From positions 1 through 59,083 of IMG/VR virus record IMGVR_UViG_3300042568_000868: 59,083 bases of DNA; one strand, written 5' to 3'. The notes below the pieces were generated by a model, which did no database searches, was not told the origin of the DNA, and was given only the letters and a program-made list of their open reading frames with translations. The translations under genes were made by a program, and so were the position numbers. This DNA is from a virus. This document shows positions 47,607 to 56,181 of the stretch, in pieces. Position 1 is the first letter of the stretch. The number at the start of each line of letters is the position of its first letter.

Positions 47607-48564
47607 ACTTTTAAAATATAAGCACATATCATCTGCCACGAATGAAATAATAGAATACATAAAAGATCGTAGAACAGGAAGCGTTAAATCACTTAGAACT
47701 AGGTGGTTTAAATTCAATAAACTCTGTATGGGTGGAATTGAACCTAATGCAATATATTCTGTAGCTGGAATATCTGGCAGTGGGAAGTCTTCCTTTGTAA
47801 ACGCACTTGAAACTGACTTGATTGATTTAAATCGAGACGAAAAGACTATAGTATTAAGTTTCTCATTTGAGATGCTTAGTTCTAAACAAGTCGGACGAAA
47901 ATTATCTTATAAATTGAAAAAAACTACATCAGAATTATACTCTGCTTCAGATAATGGAGCTTTGTCTGATACTGACCTTGAAAGAGTCGAAGAAGCTGGC
48001 ACTTCTATAAAGGATTACCCTGTGTATTATGTTGATACACCTGGTACTGTTCCTCAGATTGCTGCTACTATCGAATTCTTTCAAAATACAATAGCCAAAG
48101 GGAAATGGCTTGTAGTTATCATTGACCATACATTATTAATTAATGGTAGTGGCAGTGAAAGAGAAATTATCGTAGATCTCGAAAAAGTATTAATAGGAGC
48201 CAAAAAGGTCGGAAAGACTTCTATAATACAAATATCTCAGATGAATAGAAATATCGAAGCATCAGAGAGGATGAATAATCCAACGCTTCATTATCCACAA
48301 AGAGGTGATTTATCAGCATCAGATGCTGTATTTCAAGCTAGTGACTACGTCTTGGTTATACACAGACCAGAAGTGTTAGGACTAATGTCCTATGGATATA
48401 ATAATCTTCCCGTAAAAGATTGCATTTATATGCACTTTTTGAAAAACCGAGAAGGAGTTCTTAAAGTACTTAAGTTTACAAACGACTTAAAATACAATAA
48501 TATAAAAGAATTCGATGATGAAGCAAAAAAAGATGACCAACAAAAACAATTAGAATTTGATTAA
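47587..48564 (+). CDS. DnaB-like replicative helicase (RecA-fold ATPase)
   Basis: The start is taken at the ATG at 47587 (MEQTSSKLLK), since upstream in-frame codons overlap the previous gene. The 325-aa protein has Walker A GISGSGKSS (residues 61-69) and Walker B WLVVIIDHTLLI. It also has an ISQMNR motif (about 215) and the arginine-finger-type end common to DnaB-like helicases. The primase-like N-terminal domain of full DnaB is missing. It unwinds DNA at the replication fork. Confidence 0.85.
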   Translation: MEQTSSKLLKYKHISSATNEIIEYIKDRRTGSVKSLRTRWFKFNKLCMGGIEPNAIYSVAGISGSGKSSFVNALETDLIDLNRDEKTIVLSFSFEMLSSKQVGRKLSYKLKKTTSELYSASDNGALSDTDLERVEEAGTSIKDYPVYYVDTPGTVPQIAATIEFFQNTIAKGKWLVVIIDHTLLINGSGSEREIIVDLEKVLIGAKKVGKTSIIQISQMNRNIEASERMNNPTLHYPQRGDLSASDAVFQASDYVLVIHRPEVLGLMSYGYNNLPVKDCIYMHFLKNREGVLKVLKFTNDLKYNNIKEFDDEAKKDDQQKQLEFD

Positions 48565-48581
48565 TTTAACACGACAACATT

Positions 48582-49127
48582 ATGGATAACAACGCATTTG
48601 TAGTAGAATTACCTTCTTTGACTCAAGATAAAAACGGTTTTTACAAAAAAGGTTTGATGGACCTAGTTATCAATAAATACCCTTGGCTAACAGTAGCTGG
48701 TATTGATGACCCAACTCGCCTTAAATCTGGTCGCGAACTACGTGGAGTAGAATACGCTGGTGCCGGTAATGTAATTACATTTGGCACAGCCAAAAGTCAT
48801 GATGTAAACTGGATTCAACGTCCTGATTACGCTCGTGAAAAAGGCTACAACCCTGTTTATAACTTGTTAAAAGATTGGAATACAATCACAAGCAAACTTC
48901 ATACATTTGCTATGGCAAAGAAACCTGTAGCTAAACCTACATGTGGATGCTACTACACTTCAGGCAACAGCTTTTTCGTTGATGGTCAAAAAGTTGAAAT
49001 CTTTGATAATTTTATCAAGATTGGATATAACATTATCCCTCGCAACTTGACCTCTCGCGAATTGTATGCCTACACCCCAGCTACGATTAAGCAAATTGAG
49101 ACAGTAATCGTTTATTTGTCTCGATAA
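48582..49127 (+). CDS. Conserved protein in the replication block (181 aa)
   Basis: It begins MDNNAFVVELPSLTQDKNGF. It contains a GVEYAGAGNVITFGTAKSHD turn (about residues 56-75) and a C-terminal helical region. Codons are G+C-rich compared with the helicase gene, hinting at strong expression. It stands between helicase and Sak4-like ATPase genes. Function is unknown. Confidence 0.6.
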   Translation: MDNNAFVVELPSLTQDKNGFYKKGLMDLVINKYPWLTVAGIDDPTRLKSGRELRGVEYAGAGNVITFGTAKSHDVNWIQRPDYAREKGYNPVYNLLKDWNTITSKLHTFAMAKKPVAKPTCGCYYTSGNSFFVDGQKVEIFDNFIKIGYNIIPRNLTSRELYAYTPATIKQIETVIVYLSR

Positions 49128-49214
49128 TATAAATTGATGCGAATCAATCAAATATTTTCAAATAGTATCACATAATTTCAGATTTATATTTCGTGTCTTA
49201 AAATCAGATAAGAT

Positions 49215-49820
49215 ATGATAAATTTACCTACAATCAAAACTAAACCTAAATTATCTAATCCAAAATTCTTAGTCTACTTTGGTAAACCAAAATCAGGTAA
49301 AAGCACTATAGCATCTATGCTAGAAGGCAACCTGATTATAGACTTAGAAAATGGATATGATTATTTAGAGGCTTTGGTAGTTAATGCCTCATCAGTTGAC
49401 GATCTAAGAGATATAGCAGTAGCGATATCTGAAAAAAACAAAGAACTTGGAACGTACGCTTACAAATATATAACCATAGATAATGCGACAAAACTTGAAG
49501 AAATGACACTTTCTTTGGCTTTAAAACTTTATCAAGAAACTCCAATGGGCAAGCTGTATAACGGAGACGTTAGAAAACTTCCTAATGGTGCTGGATATTT
49601 GTATATGAGAGAGGCCTTATTTAAGGTTTTAGACATGTTTAAGACACTAACTCCTCATTTGATATTGATATGTCACACTAAAGACAAATTAATAAATAAA
49701 GAGGGTAAAGAATTAGGTGAAATGTCTATAGATTTAACAGGGCAAGCAGCTAGACTAGTAGCAGCTGATGCAGATGCAATAGCATATGTATACAGACGAA
49801 AGAACCAAACCATCATGAAT
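49215..49820 (+). CDS. Sak4-like ATPase, exon 1 (split by a group I intron)
   Basis: The RecA-like ATPase has Walker A GKPKSGKST (residues 23-31), a LIIDLENGYDYLEAL segment and an HLILICHTKDK strand (about 153-163). The TIMN at its end is the last exon residue. Unspliced reading continues to a stop at 49868, but the normal family continues with F-N-x-x-D/E, which is found at 50835. Spliced, the protein would be 246 aa. Such Sak4-type proteins support single-strand annealing recombination in phages. Confidence 0.85.
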
Positions 49821-49920
49821 TTGAAAAAGTTCCTTTATACAGCGATGTATATCGAAAAATTCTTTTAATTGCTGGAACATCTAAAAATAATATGCATAAA
49901 AACATAACCTTTATTAAAGT

Positions 49921-49944
49921 TTTACGTTTTATATATTATTAATG
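49921..49944 (+). promoter_or_regulatory. Promoter-like sequence before the intron HNH gene
   Basis: ACGTTTTATATATTATTA lies just before the ATG of the HNH gene and resembles the ACGTT(T/A)TATAG motif class found at 22841, 27412 and 28481. It would allow expression of the endonuclease apart from its host gene. Confidence 0.35.
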
Positions 49945-50712
49945 ACAATCAGCAGCCAAGTTATGGAAGATATTTTTATAAAAGTTGAAAAAACAAGGAA
50001 AACAATAATTGGAAAAAATGGTAAAAATGAGTATAGGTACTATCTAAAGTTGAAGTGCAGAACATGTGGGTTCGAGAAAGAATCTCATGCCACAGAGAGA
50101 GATTCGCTTAAAAAATCTTGCAAAAACTGTGAAAAGAATAAGAACAGAAAATCATTTATAGATTATGAAAATAAAATATATAAAGTTCTAGATTATTCCC
50201 ACACAAGCAAAGATGGAAAGCGTATATTTTTTAAAATAAAGTGCAAACTTTGTGGACATGAACATGTATGTAGAAAAGACCAAATTAAAGAAGTAAAAAG
50301 CTTTTGTGCATTTTGCAGAACAAATACAAAAACACCTACACTAAAAGCTCCTTCTAATGTTTATTATTGCCAATATAGATATGGAGCTAAATCAAGAGGA
50401 TTAAACTTTGAGTTAACAATAGATGAATTTGAAAAAATAATACATAAAAATTGTTACTTCTGTAATGCTAAACCAATTCCAATAAGATCATTGAAAACAT
50501 ACAACAGATGCAAGCATGATATATATGTAAATGGTATTGATAGATTAAATCCAGAGAAAGGATATGTTATCTCAAATATTGTTGCATGCTGTCAGATGTG
50601 TAATAGGATGAAAATGAAAATGAATGAACCTAGTTTTTTAAATAAAATAAAAGAAATATACGAACATTCCATAAAAGGTTCAACGACTATCCCGAAGGGG
50701 AGTACACTATAA
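49942..50712 (+). CDS. HNH homing endonuclease encoded in the intron
   Basis: The 256-aa protein has several zinc knuckles (KCRTCG, SCKNC, KCKLCG, FCAFC). The C-terminal HNH region has NCYFCNAKP (about residues 171-179), NGIDRLNPEKGYVISN (about 200-215) and CCQMCNRMK. The H-N-H core is of the D/N-R-x-x-N/P...GY type common in phage intron endonucleases. It likely cuts intronless copies of the ATPase gene. Its 3' end overlaps the P7 strand of the intron core. Confidence 0.88.
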   Translation: MTISSQVMEDIFIKVEKTRKTIIGKNGKNEYRYYLKLKCRTCGFEKESHATERDSLKKSCKNCEKNKNRKSFIDYENKIYKVLDYSHTSKDGKRIFFKIKCKLCGHEHVCRKDQIKEVKSFCAFCRTNTKTPTLKAPSNVYYCQYRYGAKSRGLNFELTIDEFEKIIHKNCYFCNAKPIPIRSLKTYNRCKHDIYVNGIDRLNPEKGYVISNIVACCQMCNRMKMKMNEPSFLNKIKEIYEHSIKGSTTIPKGSTL

Positions 50713-50834
50713 GTATATGATAGTGGAAAAGGAGAAACTCTCACTGAGAGTATGATATAGTCTAATCTGCATAGAAATATGCAGCAGTTCATAAGAGAAC
50801 GTATATGATCTTACGAATCATATAGAATAAAATG

Positions 50835-50969
50835 TTTAATGGTGGTGAAGATTTAATCGTAGAAGCTAGACAAGCGCATCTCAGAGGTCAAGAAATAGTA
50901 GTAGCAGAGTCTGATGAAGACAACAATATTACTGCATTCTGGGATAAGATATACCTGCCTGAAGCATAA
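50835..50969 (+). CDS. Sak4-like ATPase, exon 2
   Basis: After splicing the frame reads F-N-G-G-E-D-L-I-V-E-A-R, then HLRGQEIVVAESDED and FWDKIYLPEA, ending at 50967-50969. This is the normal C-terminus of the family and cannot be translated in frame without splicing. It is too short to stand as a separate gene. Confidence 0.85.
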   Translation, partial: FNGGEDLIVEARQAHLRGQEIVVAESDEDNNITAFWDKIYLPEA

Positions 50970-50989
50970 ACATTAAAAAGGAATATAAT

Positions 50990-51571
50990 ATGAAATTTTC
51001 AACAAGTGATGCATTTAATGTAGAGAAAAAAGATGTTGCATTTCTAGATTCAGGAATACATGAAGATGTATTGATGACTGGAATTAGAAAAGAAAAATCT
51101 CAAAATGGAAATCTATTTATAGAGTTTGCATTTGCTAAAGACGGTAAGCGTCTTACTCACACAGAATTTGAGCCTACTAAAAGCCCAAACCAAAGTGATG
51201 ATGAATTCAATTCAAAGATAAATAATCAAGTGGCTAGAGTATTACAGATAATGTCTGTATTCTATCCTAAAGATGTTTTGTCTGGATTTGAAGGAGATTC
51301 TTTCGACCAATTCGCAACATGGGTTAAGTCGTTATTAGACGCAGCAGACAAAACAAAGTTACTTAGAGTAAAAGCTGTTTATTCAGCTAATGGATATGTT
51401 GGTTTACCAAAGTATTCTGCATATACATTCATAGAAAGTATGGATATTGCAAAAGAAAACTCTAAAATAGCTAAGCTAGGTATTGATGTATTCGATAGAC
51501 CAAACATCGGAGACAAAGAACAAGATACCAAATCTGCAGCTTCAACATTTGGAGCTAGTGCGCCATTTTGA
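50990..51571 (+). CDS. SSB-like or recombination-associated protein (193 aa)
   Basis: It begins MKFSTSDAFNVEKKDVAFLD, with beta-strands such as LFIEFAFAKDGKRLTHTEF (about residues 41-59) and SANGYVGLPKYSAYTFIESM. The build suggests an OB-type ssDNA-binding protein and the place next to the Sak4-like ATPase, primase and helicase supports that. The C-terminal end (FGASAPF) only faintly resembles the acidic SSB tip. Upstream AAAGGA could be a weak Shine-Dalgarno site. Confidence 0.55.
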   Translation: MKFSTSDAFNVEKKDVAFLDSGIHEDVLMTGIRKEKSQNGNLFIEFAFAKDGKRLTHTEFEPTKSPNQSDDEFNSKINNQVARVLQIMSVFYPKDVLSGFEGDSFDQFATWVKSLLDAADKTKLLRVKAVYSANGYVGLPKYSAYTFIESMDIAKENSKIAKLGIDVFDRPNIGDKEQDTKSAASTFGASAPF

Positions 51572-51590
51572 TAAATAAATTCCTTACAAT

Positions 51591-52571
51591 ATGTATAATA
51601 CTAGTAAAGTATTAGCAGGTAGGGATAGACAACCAAAAGTATCCGATATAGTAAAGTCAATCCCAAGCGATGACATATGGAAATGCTATATCGGAGACTT
51701 TAGGGTTGGTAAAGTCTATAACTCTCCATTGAGAGAGGATAAGACGCCATCCTTTGGGCTGTTTAGAAGCCATTCAGATGGAGCTTTGTTATATAAAGAT
51801 CTTGCAACAGGAGCATCTGGTAATATATTTTCTTTCATAAAGGAGTATAAAAAACTATCTACAATGAAAGAGGTTTATGATGATATATTAAGCAATCTAA
51901 ATAAAGGCAGCATATCTATATCTGATAATAAGGATGTATATAAGAAGTCTAGAGGTATAAATATTTCTGTAAAAAGGAAACATTTTGAATCTCACGATAT
52001 ATTGCTCTGGAAACAGTTCAATATAGATTTAGATATACTTAAAAAATTCAAAGTAAATGCAATTACAAATTATATAGTTGATAATAAAATATTGGCTACA
52101 TATAGTGATGACAATCCAATGTACTCTTACAAAGTATTTGATAAATTTAAAATATATCGACCACTTGCCCCAAAGACAAATAAGTGGAGAGGAAATTTAT
52201 CTAATTTGGATATACAAGGTTTTGAGCAGCTACCTAAAAATGGTGGTTTGCTTTTTATAACAAAATCATTAAAAGATGTCATGACTCTAGACTCTTTAGG
52301 ATATGCAGCAATAGCGCCAGCTAGTGAAACAAGCATAATACCTGACGTTGTCATAAAGAATGTAAAATCAAGATTTAAAAGGATTATTATATTCTATGAT
52401 AGAGATATGACAGGAATGACTTTTACAAGAAAAATAGTCAACAAATACCGATTCGAATTTGCATTTATAAATAAAAAATATAAATGTAAAGACATAAGCG
52501 ACTTCGTTAAAAAATACGGAGTGGAAGACACAAAGAAATTACTATTAAAAATAACAAAAGGGCAGCTCTAA
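51591..52571 (+). CDS. DnaG-like primase with TOPRIM domain
   Basis: The 326-aa protein has YNSPLREDKTPSFGLFRSHS (about residues 42-61), part of the zinc-binding-domain strand in primases, although the zinc cysteines are missing. The TOPRIM half has LLFITKSLKDVMTLDSLGYA (about 217-236, E-to-K at the first acidic site) and IIIFYDRDMTGM (about 263-274), supplying the D-x-D. It makes RNA primers at the fork. It probably replaces the primase part missing from the helicase. Confidence 0.85.
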   Translation: MYNTSKVLAGRDRQPKVSDIVKSIPSDDIWKCYIGDFRVGKVYNSPLREDKTPSFGLFRSHSDGALLYKDLATGASGNIFSFIKEYKKLSTMKEVYDDILSNLNKGSISISDNKDVYKKSRGINISVKRKHFESHDILLWKQFNIDLDILKKFKVNAITNYIVDNKILATYSDDNPMYSYKVFDKFKIYRPLAPKTNKWRGNLSNLDIQGFEQLPKNGGLLFITKSLKDVMTLDSLGYAAIAPASETSIIPDVVIKNVKSRFKRIIIFYDRDMTGMTFTRKIVNKYRFEFAFINKKYKCKDISDFVKKYGVEDTKKLLLKITKGQL

Positions 52572-52628
52572 CTGGAAGAGATCTTAATAAGATTGTAGGT
52601 CGATCTGCACTGCTAACTAATAACAAGG

Positions 52629-53537
52629 ATGAAATTTATTGTAAAGAAAATAAGACAATATTCCGAAGAGGCTGATTTAAGTCTTTTAAAGGGAATGAAC
52701 AAGCAATTGTTTATTACAAAGCAAGAGAATGGGATTCCTTGTATAATAATAAATGGGCTTGTTTGCGATTCAAGTGGTACGCCATTCAAAAATACAAATC
52801 TTCAAAGCGAATTTGAATTTATCGCAAAACGATTTATGGGCTGTAAAACAATAATACTAGGAACTATCAAAATTGCAGATAGGAGTAGTTATTCTTGTAT
52901 GTCAGATTACACAGAGTCGAGATTGAAGATAATGGAAGTGGTTAATTCTACTTCAGAAAGATACAAAAAAGGATATCTAGAGATTGTAATTGAAAATGGA
53001 GTTTCTGAATTTAATTCAAACATGCCATATAGAACTATGCATGGTATGATTTCAGGAATAATAAAATCAATACAATATGCTGGAGTCGACTATCTAAACT
53101 CACAAAAAATAAAGATGGTTCCTGTAATAGAGGTGAATAGCAATGATGAGGCTTCTATTAGAAGCATCATAAAATCTAACTCTATTATTTTTAAGAATAC
53201 TTTAATAATAGACCCAGATTCTGTATATTATAATGAAGATGGAGATTATACTAAGCAATTAGTATCATTCAATCTCAATAAGCTTGGTTCTTACAAAATC
53301 AAGAAGATATACAAACAAGACCTTGGAGAACTATCTGGATTTGTAGAGTTGATGACAGAAATGATATCATCTTTAGACGTAGAAGTATCTAAAGGAAAAA
53401 TATTGCGAGTAGACATGACTGGAATTGATGAATTCAGAAGGTGTGTTCTACTAAAATCAATAACAGATGGAAACATAAAAGAAATATATCTTTATGGTTT
53501 TTCTGAAAATAAAAAAACAAATTTAAACCTACCATAA
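52629..53537 (+). CDS. Hypothetical protein, faint resemblance to DNA ligase fold (302 aa)
   Basis: It begins MKFIVKKIRQYSEEADLSLL. The stretch IPCIIINGLVCDSSGTPFKN (about residues 37-56) and later GCKTIILGTI recall the strand order of ATP-dependent ligases, yet the catalytic K-x-D-G is absent. It may be a degenerate nucleotidyltransferase or an unrelated protein. It lies 1 bp before the 880-aa gene. Confidence 0.4.
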   Translation: MKFIVKKIRQYSEEADLSLLKGMNKQLFITKQENGIPCIIINGLVCDSSGTPFKNTNLQSEFEFIAKRFMGCKTIILGTIKIADRSSYSCMSDYTESRLKIMEVVNSTSERYKKGYLEIVIENGVSEFNSNMPYRTMHGMISGIIKSIQYAGVDYLNSQKIKMVPVIEVNSNDEASIRSIIKSNSIIFKNTLIIDPDSVYYNEDGDYTKQLVSFNLNKLGSYKIKKIYKQDLGELSGFVELMTEMISSLDVEVSKGKILRVDMTGIDEFRRCVLLKSITDGNIKEIYLYGFSENKKTNLNLP

Positions 53538-53538
53538 T

Positions 53539-56181
53539 ATGACACTTATCAAAAGCGAAAATACGAAAATAGATTTAGGATCTGCTTCGTTTGGAGGACC
53601 AGAAGCTGCTTCATTGATGGAGTCTATAGGTGCAATATCTCCTGATAGATTCATCGCGGCTATAGAAAAGTATAGTAACTTTGGAATCATCCAATCTATA
53701 AAAGCAGCAACAAGCACTGTCCTAAATAAAATTGAGATTGAAAAATACTTTAAAAACGATTCTAATAAATCAGTTAGAATATGCATGCATAGAAGCTTAG
53801 TTGAATTGATTAAGCAATCTGCAGACAGCAAGATTAAAAGTAGACTTTCAGAAATAAATGAAAAGTTATCTCTGAAATCAGACATGGTTGCATTGGTCAA
53901 AAACCAATATGTAATTAAAAATAACTTTAATTTTTTTAATTTAAATATAGGCGACGATGCTACGACAATAACCTATTCAACTAGGAAATTCATAGAAGAA
54001 AGAATATGGTTAATAGTCCTATATGATTTTATGAACACAGTGATTTACTGGCCTGATGAAGCTCCAGATGGAAAGAGAATTGAATTTTCAAATATCAGAG
54101 CCTTGATTAGAATATACTTTACTAAGAAGGTAAGTCAGCATCACAATAATCCTTTATATAGAGATATAGAGATTTTAAGTACTACACATAGACCGTACAA
54201 GCGTTTTGGATATGGTTGCCTTGTTCCAGGAGCTAGACCATACATGCCATCTGTAATTAATGGACTTTCATTAATGACAACGCTTTCTAGAACATCAGGA
54301 ATGAGTATCTCTTGTCCTAAAATGTTCTCGTCAATACTAAATGCGTATGAGCATGATTTAGCAAAATTAAATTCAATATCTAAAGTAGAAAAGAAACTAC
54401 ACATCAATCAGGTTAGTGGTTTCGAGTCAATAAAGAATGTAAGAGTTCCTTTAAATGACTTTATCCCAGAAGAAGATGTTGAAGCTGCTAGTGCGTCATT
54501 TTCAAAGATAAATGAGTTCATAGAGTCATTTGCAAACAATGTAAAGAAATATGAATTGTCTCTAAACGCAAATAAATGTAGCGAAGTAAAAGAAGTCAAA
54601 GGATATGATATTGTTAAATTATATCATATATCTTCGTATAAAGAATCTACATTTGAGATGCCACTTAAACAAACTGAAGGAATAAATGGATCGACTGGAA
54701 AGGTATATAATGGATGGAAGGTTGATGAGAATGCGAAAGCAGGAACTCTATTTACATCTTGTATGCGAAATTCAGGTTCAATCGCAAGAATAGCATTCTA
54801 CGCTAAAAATAGTGACTTTATATCAATGTTGGCAGTAACAAATAAAGCTGGTAATAAGATATCTGGCCGAGCCATAGTGTGGGAAGACCAATCTACAGGA
54901 TTTAAGTATGTAGATAGAATTTTCTACAAAGAAGAATCAGACTTGAATAAGATTGTTGCACATGTGGAAAATACTCCTAATATGTTTAACATTCATTTAA
55001 ATCAGGGTTCTAGATTTTCGTCTAGAAAGAATGGAGGAGAAGTGTGTTTTAAATTAGATAAATTGATTTACGACACACACATGCCATATCTAGATTCTGT
55101 TTGTTTTTATTTTGACAAAAAAGAGCAAGTTCCAGTATTAATGTCTAGAAACTGTAGAGAGTCGTCTACAGGTAGAAAGCTTGAGTATTTAAGTGTTGGA
55201 ATATACGACTCAGAAACAGATTCTTCTAAAGATAGCTTGAATACGAAAGGGGAAACAGCTAGATGTTCCATATGTCGAATGAATATGGGAGGAAAGAAGT
55301 CTATACGCATATCAGTCCATGGAGATACTAATCAGGTATGCGAAAAATGCTTGAAATTAGATTCAACAGGAGAACTATATGTTAGTAAGCGATATCTGAA
55401 ATGGTTTCTGTCTAAATCAGATTCTACTAGTAATTTTGTTAATCGCGTATATCATTGGAACGATGAATCTAAGCTACTTGTCGAAGATCGTTATTTTAGA
55501 AAATTTGACGAATTGAAAAAAGTAGAAAAAGGTGGAGATTACTTAGCAACTTATTTTGCATTTATAAACAAATTTACCTCACGAGGATATGATTATGTTT
55601 TAAATTTAAAATACGATAAAAGTCGTAATAAGTTTATGCCTGTCGAAGATGTCAGAAATAATCTTATGGGTAAAGATACTGATATTTACTATGATTCAAC
55701 TAATCTAAATCTCATTGAAGTGAGTGGCGAGCCAGTTCTTGTAGATAAGAATATGTCGAAAGAATCAGAAAAGTATCTAGATGCTATTAAGAAGATCGTA
55801 GAGATTAGAAGATATCATAGGAAAATACCATTTGAAAAGTGGACAACCAACACAACCAACAAATTAAAACTAAATACATGTTTTGCGAAGTGGTGTGATG
55901 CTAGATTTTTGAATGGAAGTTACTCTCCTGATAAGATTGGTAGTCTTACTAAAGAAACTATTGATAACGTTTTAAGTTATTTTATACGATGCAGTATCAC
56001 TGATTACGAAAACATAGAGGCGTTTAATGTGAAGTTGGAAGAGTTAAATGAACTATTACGTACATTAAACAGATTGCTTTCACAAAAAACAATATCTAAT
56101 TACATATCTAGTTCAAACGCAGATGCTAGAATTTTGAAATATTTATCACTTAATCAAAGCGGATGGAAAAAAGCCTGTTAA
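53539..56181 (+). CDS. Large protein with zinc ribbon, unknown function (880 aa)
   Basis: The protein has three visible parts. The N-terminal half includes SQHHNNPLYRDIEILSTTHR (about residues 198-217). A middle domain has AGTLFTSCMRNSGSIARIAF and KISGRAIVWE (about 400-455), a pattern I recall from uncharacterised proteins of large phages. A zinc ribbon follows with CSICRMNMGG and CEKCLK (about 575-610). The C-terminus is helical. Replication or transcription roles are possible. It overlaps the next gene by 19 bp. Confidence 0.6.
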   Translation: MTLIKSENTKIDLGSASFGGPEAASLMESIGAISPDRFIAAIEKYSNFGIIQSIKAATSTVLNKIEIEKYFKNDSNKSVRICMHRSLVELIKQSADSKIKSRLSEINEKLSLKSDMVALVKNQYVIKNNFNFFNLNIGDDATTITYSTRKFIEERIWLIVLYDFMNTVIYWPDEAPDGKRIEFSNIRALIRIYFTKKVSQHHNNPLYRDIEILSTTHRPYKRFGYGCLVPGARPYMPSVINGLSLMTTLSRTSGMSISCPKMFSSILNAYEHDLAKLNSISKVEKKLHINQVSGFESIKNVRVPLNDFIPEEDVEAASASFSKINEFIESFANNVKKYELSLNANKCSEVKEVKGYDIVKLYHISSYKESTFEMPLKQTEGINGSTGKVYNGWKVDENAKAGTLFTSCMRNSGSIARIAFYAKNSDFISMLAVTNKAGNKISGRAIVWEDQSTGFKYVDRIFYKEESDLNKIVAHVENTPNMFNIHLNQGSRFSSRKNGGEVCFKLDKLIYDTHMPYLDSVCFYFDKKEQVPVLMSRNCRESSTGRKLEYLSVGIYDSETDSSKDSLNTKGETARCSICRMNMGGKKSIRISVHGDTNQVCEKCLKLDSTGELYVSKRYLKWFLSKSDSTSNFVNRVYHWNDESKLLVEDRYFRKFDELKKVEKGGDYLATYFAFINKFTSRGYDYVLNLKYDKSRNKFMPVEDVRNNLMGKDTDIYYDSTNLNLIEVSGEPVLVDKNMSKESEKYLDAIKKIVEIRRYHRKIPFEKWTTNTTNKLKLNTCFAKWCDARFLNGSYSPDKIGSLTKETIDNVLSYFIRCSITDYENIEAFNVKLEELNELLRTLNRLLSQKTISNYISSSNADARILKYLSLNQSGWKKAC

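Larger units (their letters stand above)
49821..50834 (+). other. Group I self-splicing intron (1014 nt) carrying an HNH gene
   Basis: The 5' site GAAT|TTGAAAAAGTTC forms P1 (GAATTT/AAGTTC with a GAAA loop and a U-G pair at the splice site). A P-like element AATTGCTGGAAC lies at 49867-49878. The R element GTTCAACGACTAT (50678-50690) and S element GATATAGTCTA (50754-50764) form P7 (GACTAT/ATAGTC). P8-like CTCTC/GAGAG and P9-like CTGCATA-GAAA-TATGCAG are nearby. The intron ends with G at 50834. The join restores the frame exactly. Confidence 0.9.
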
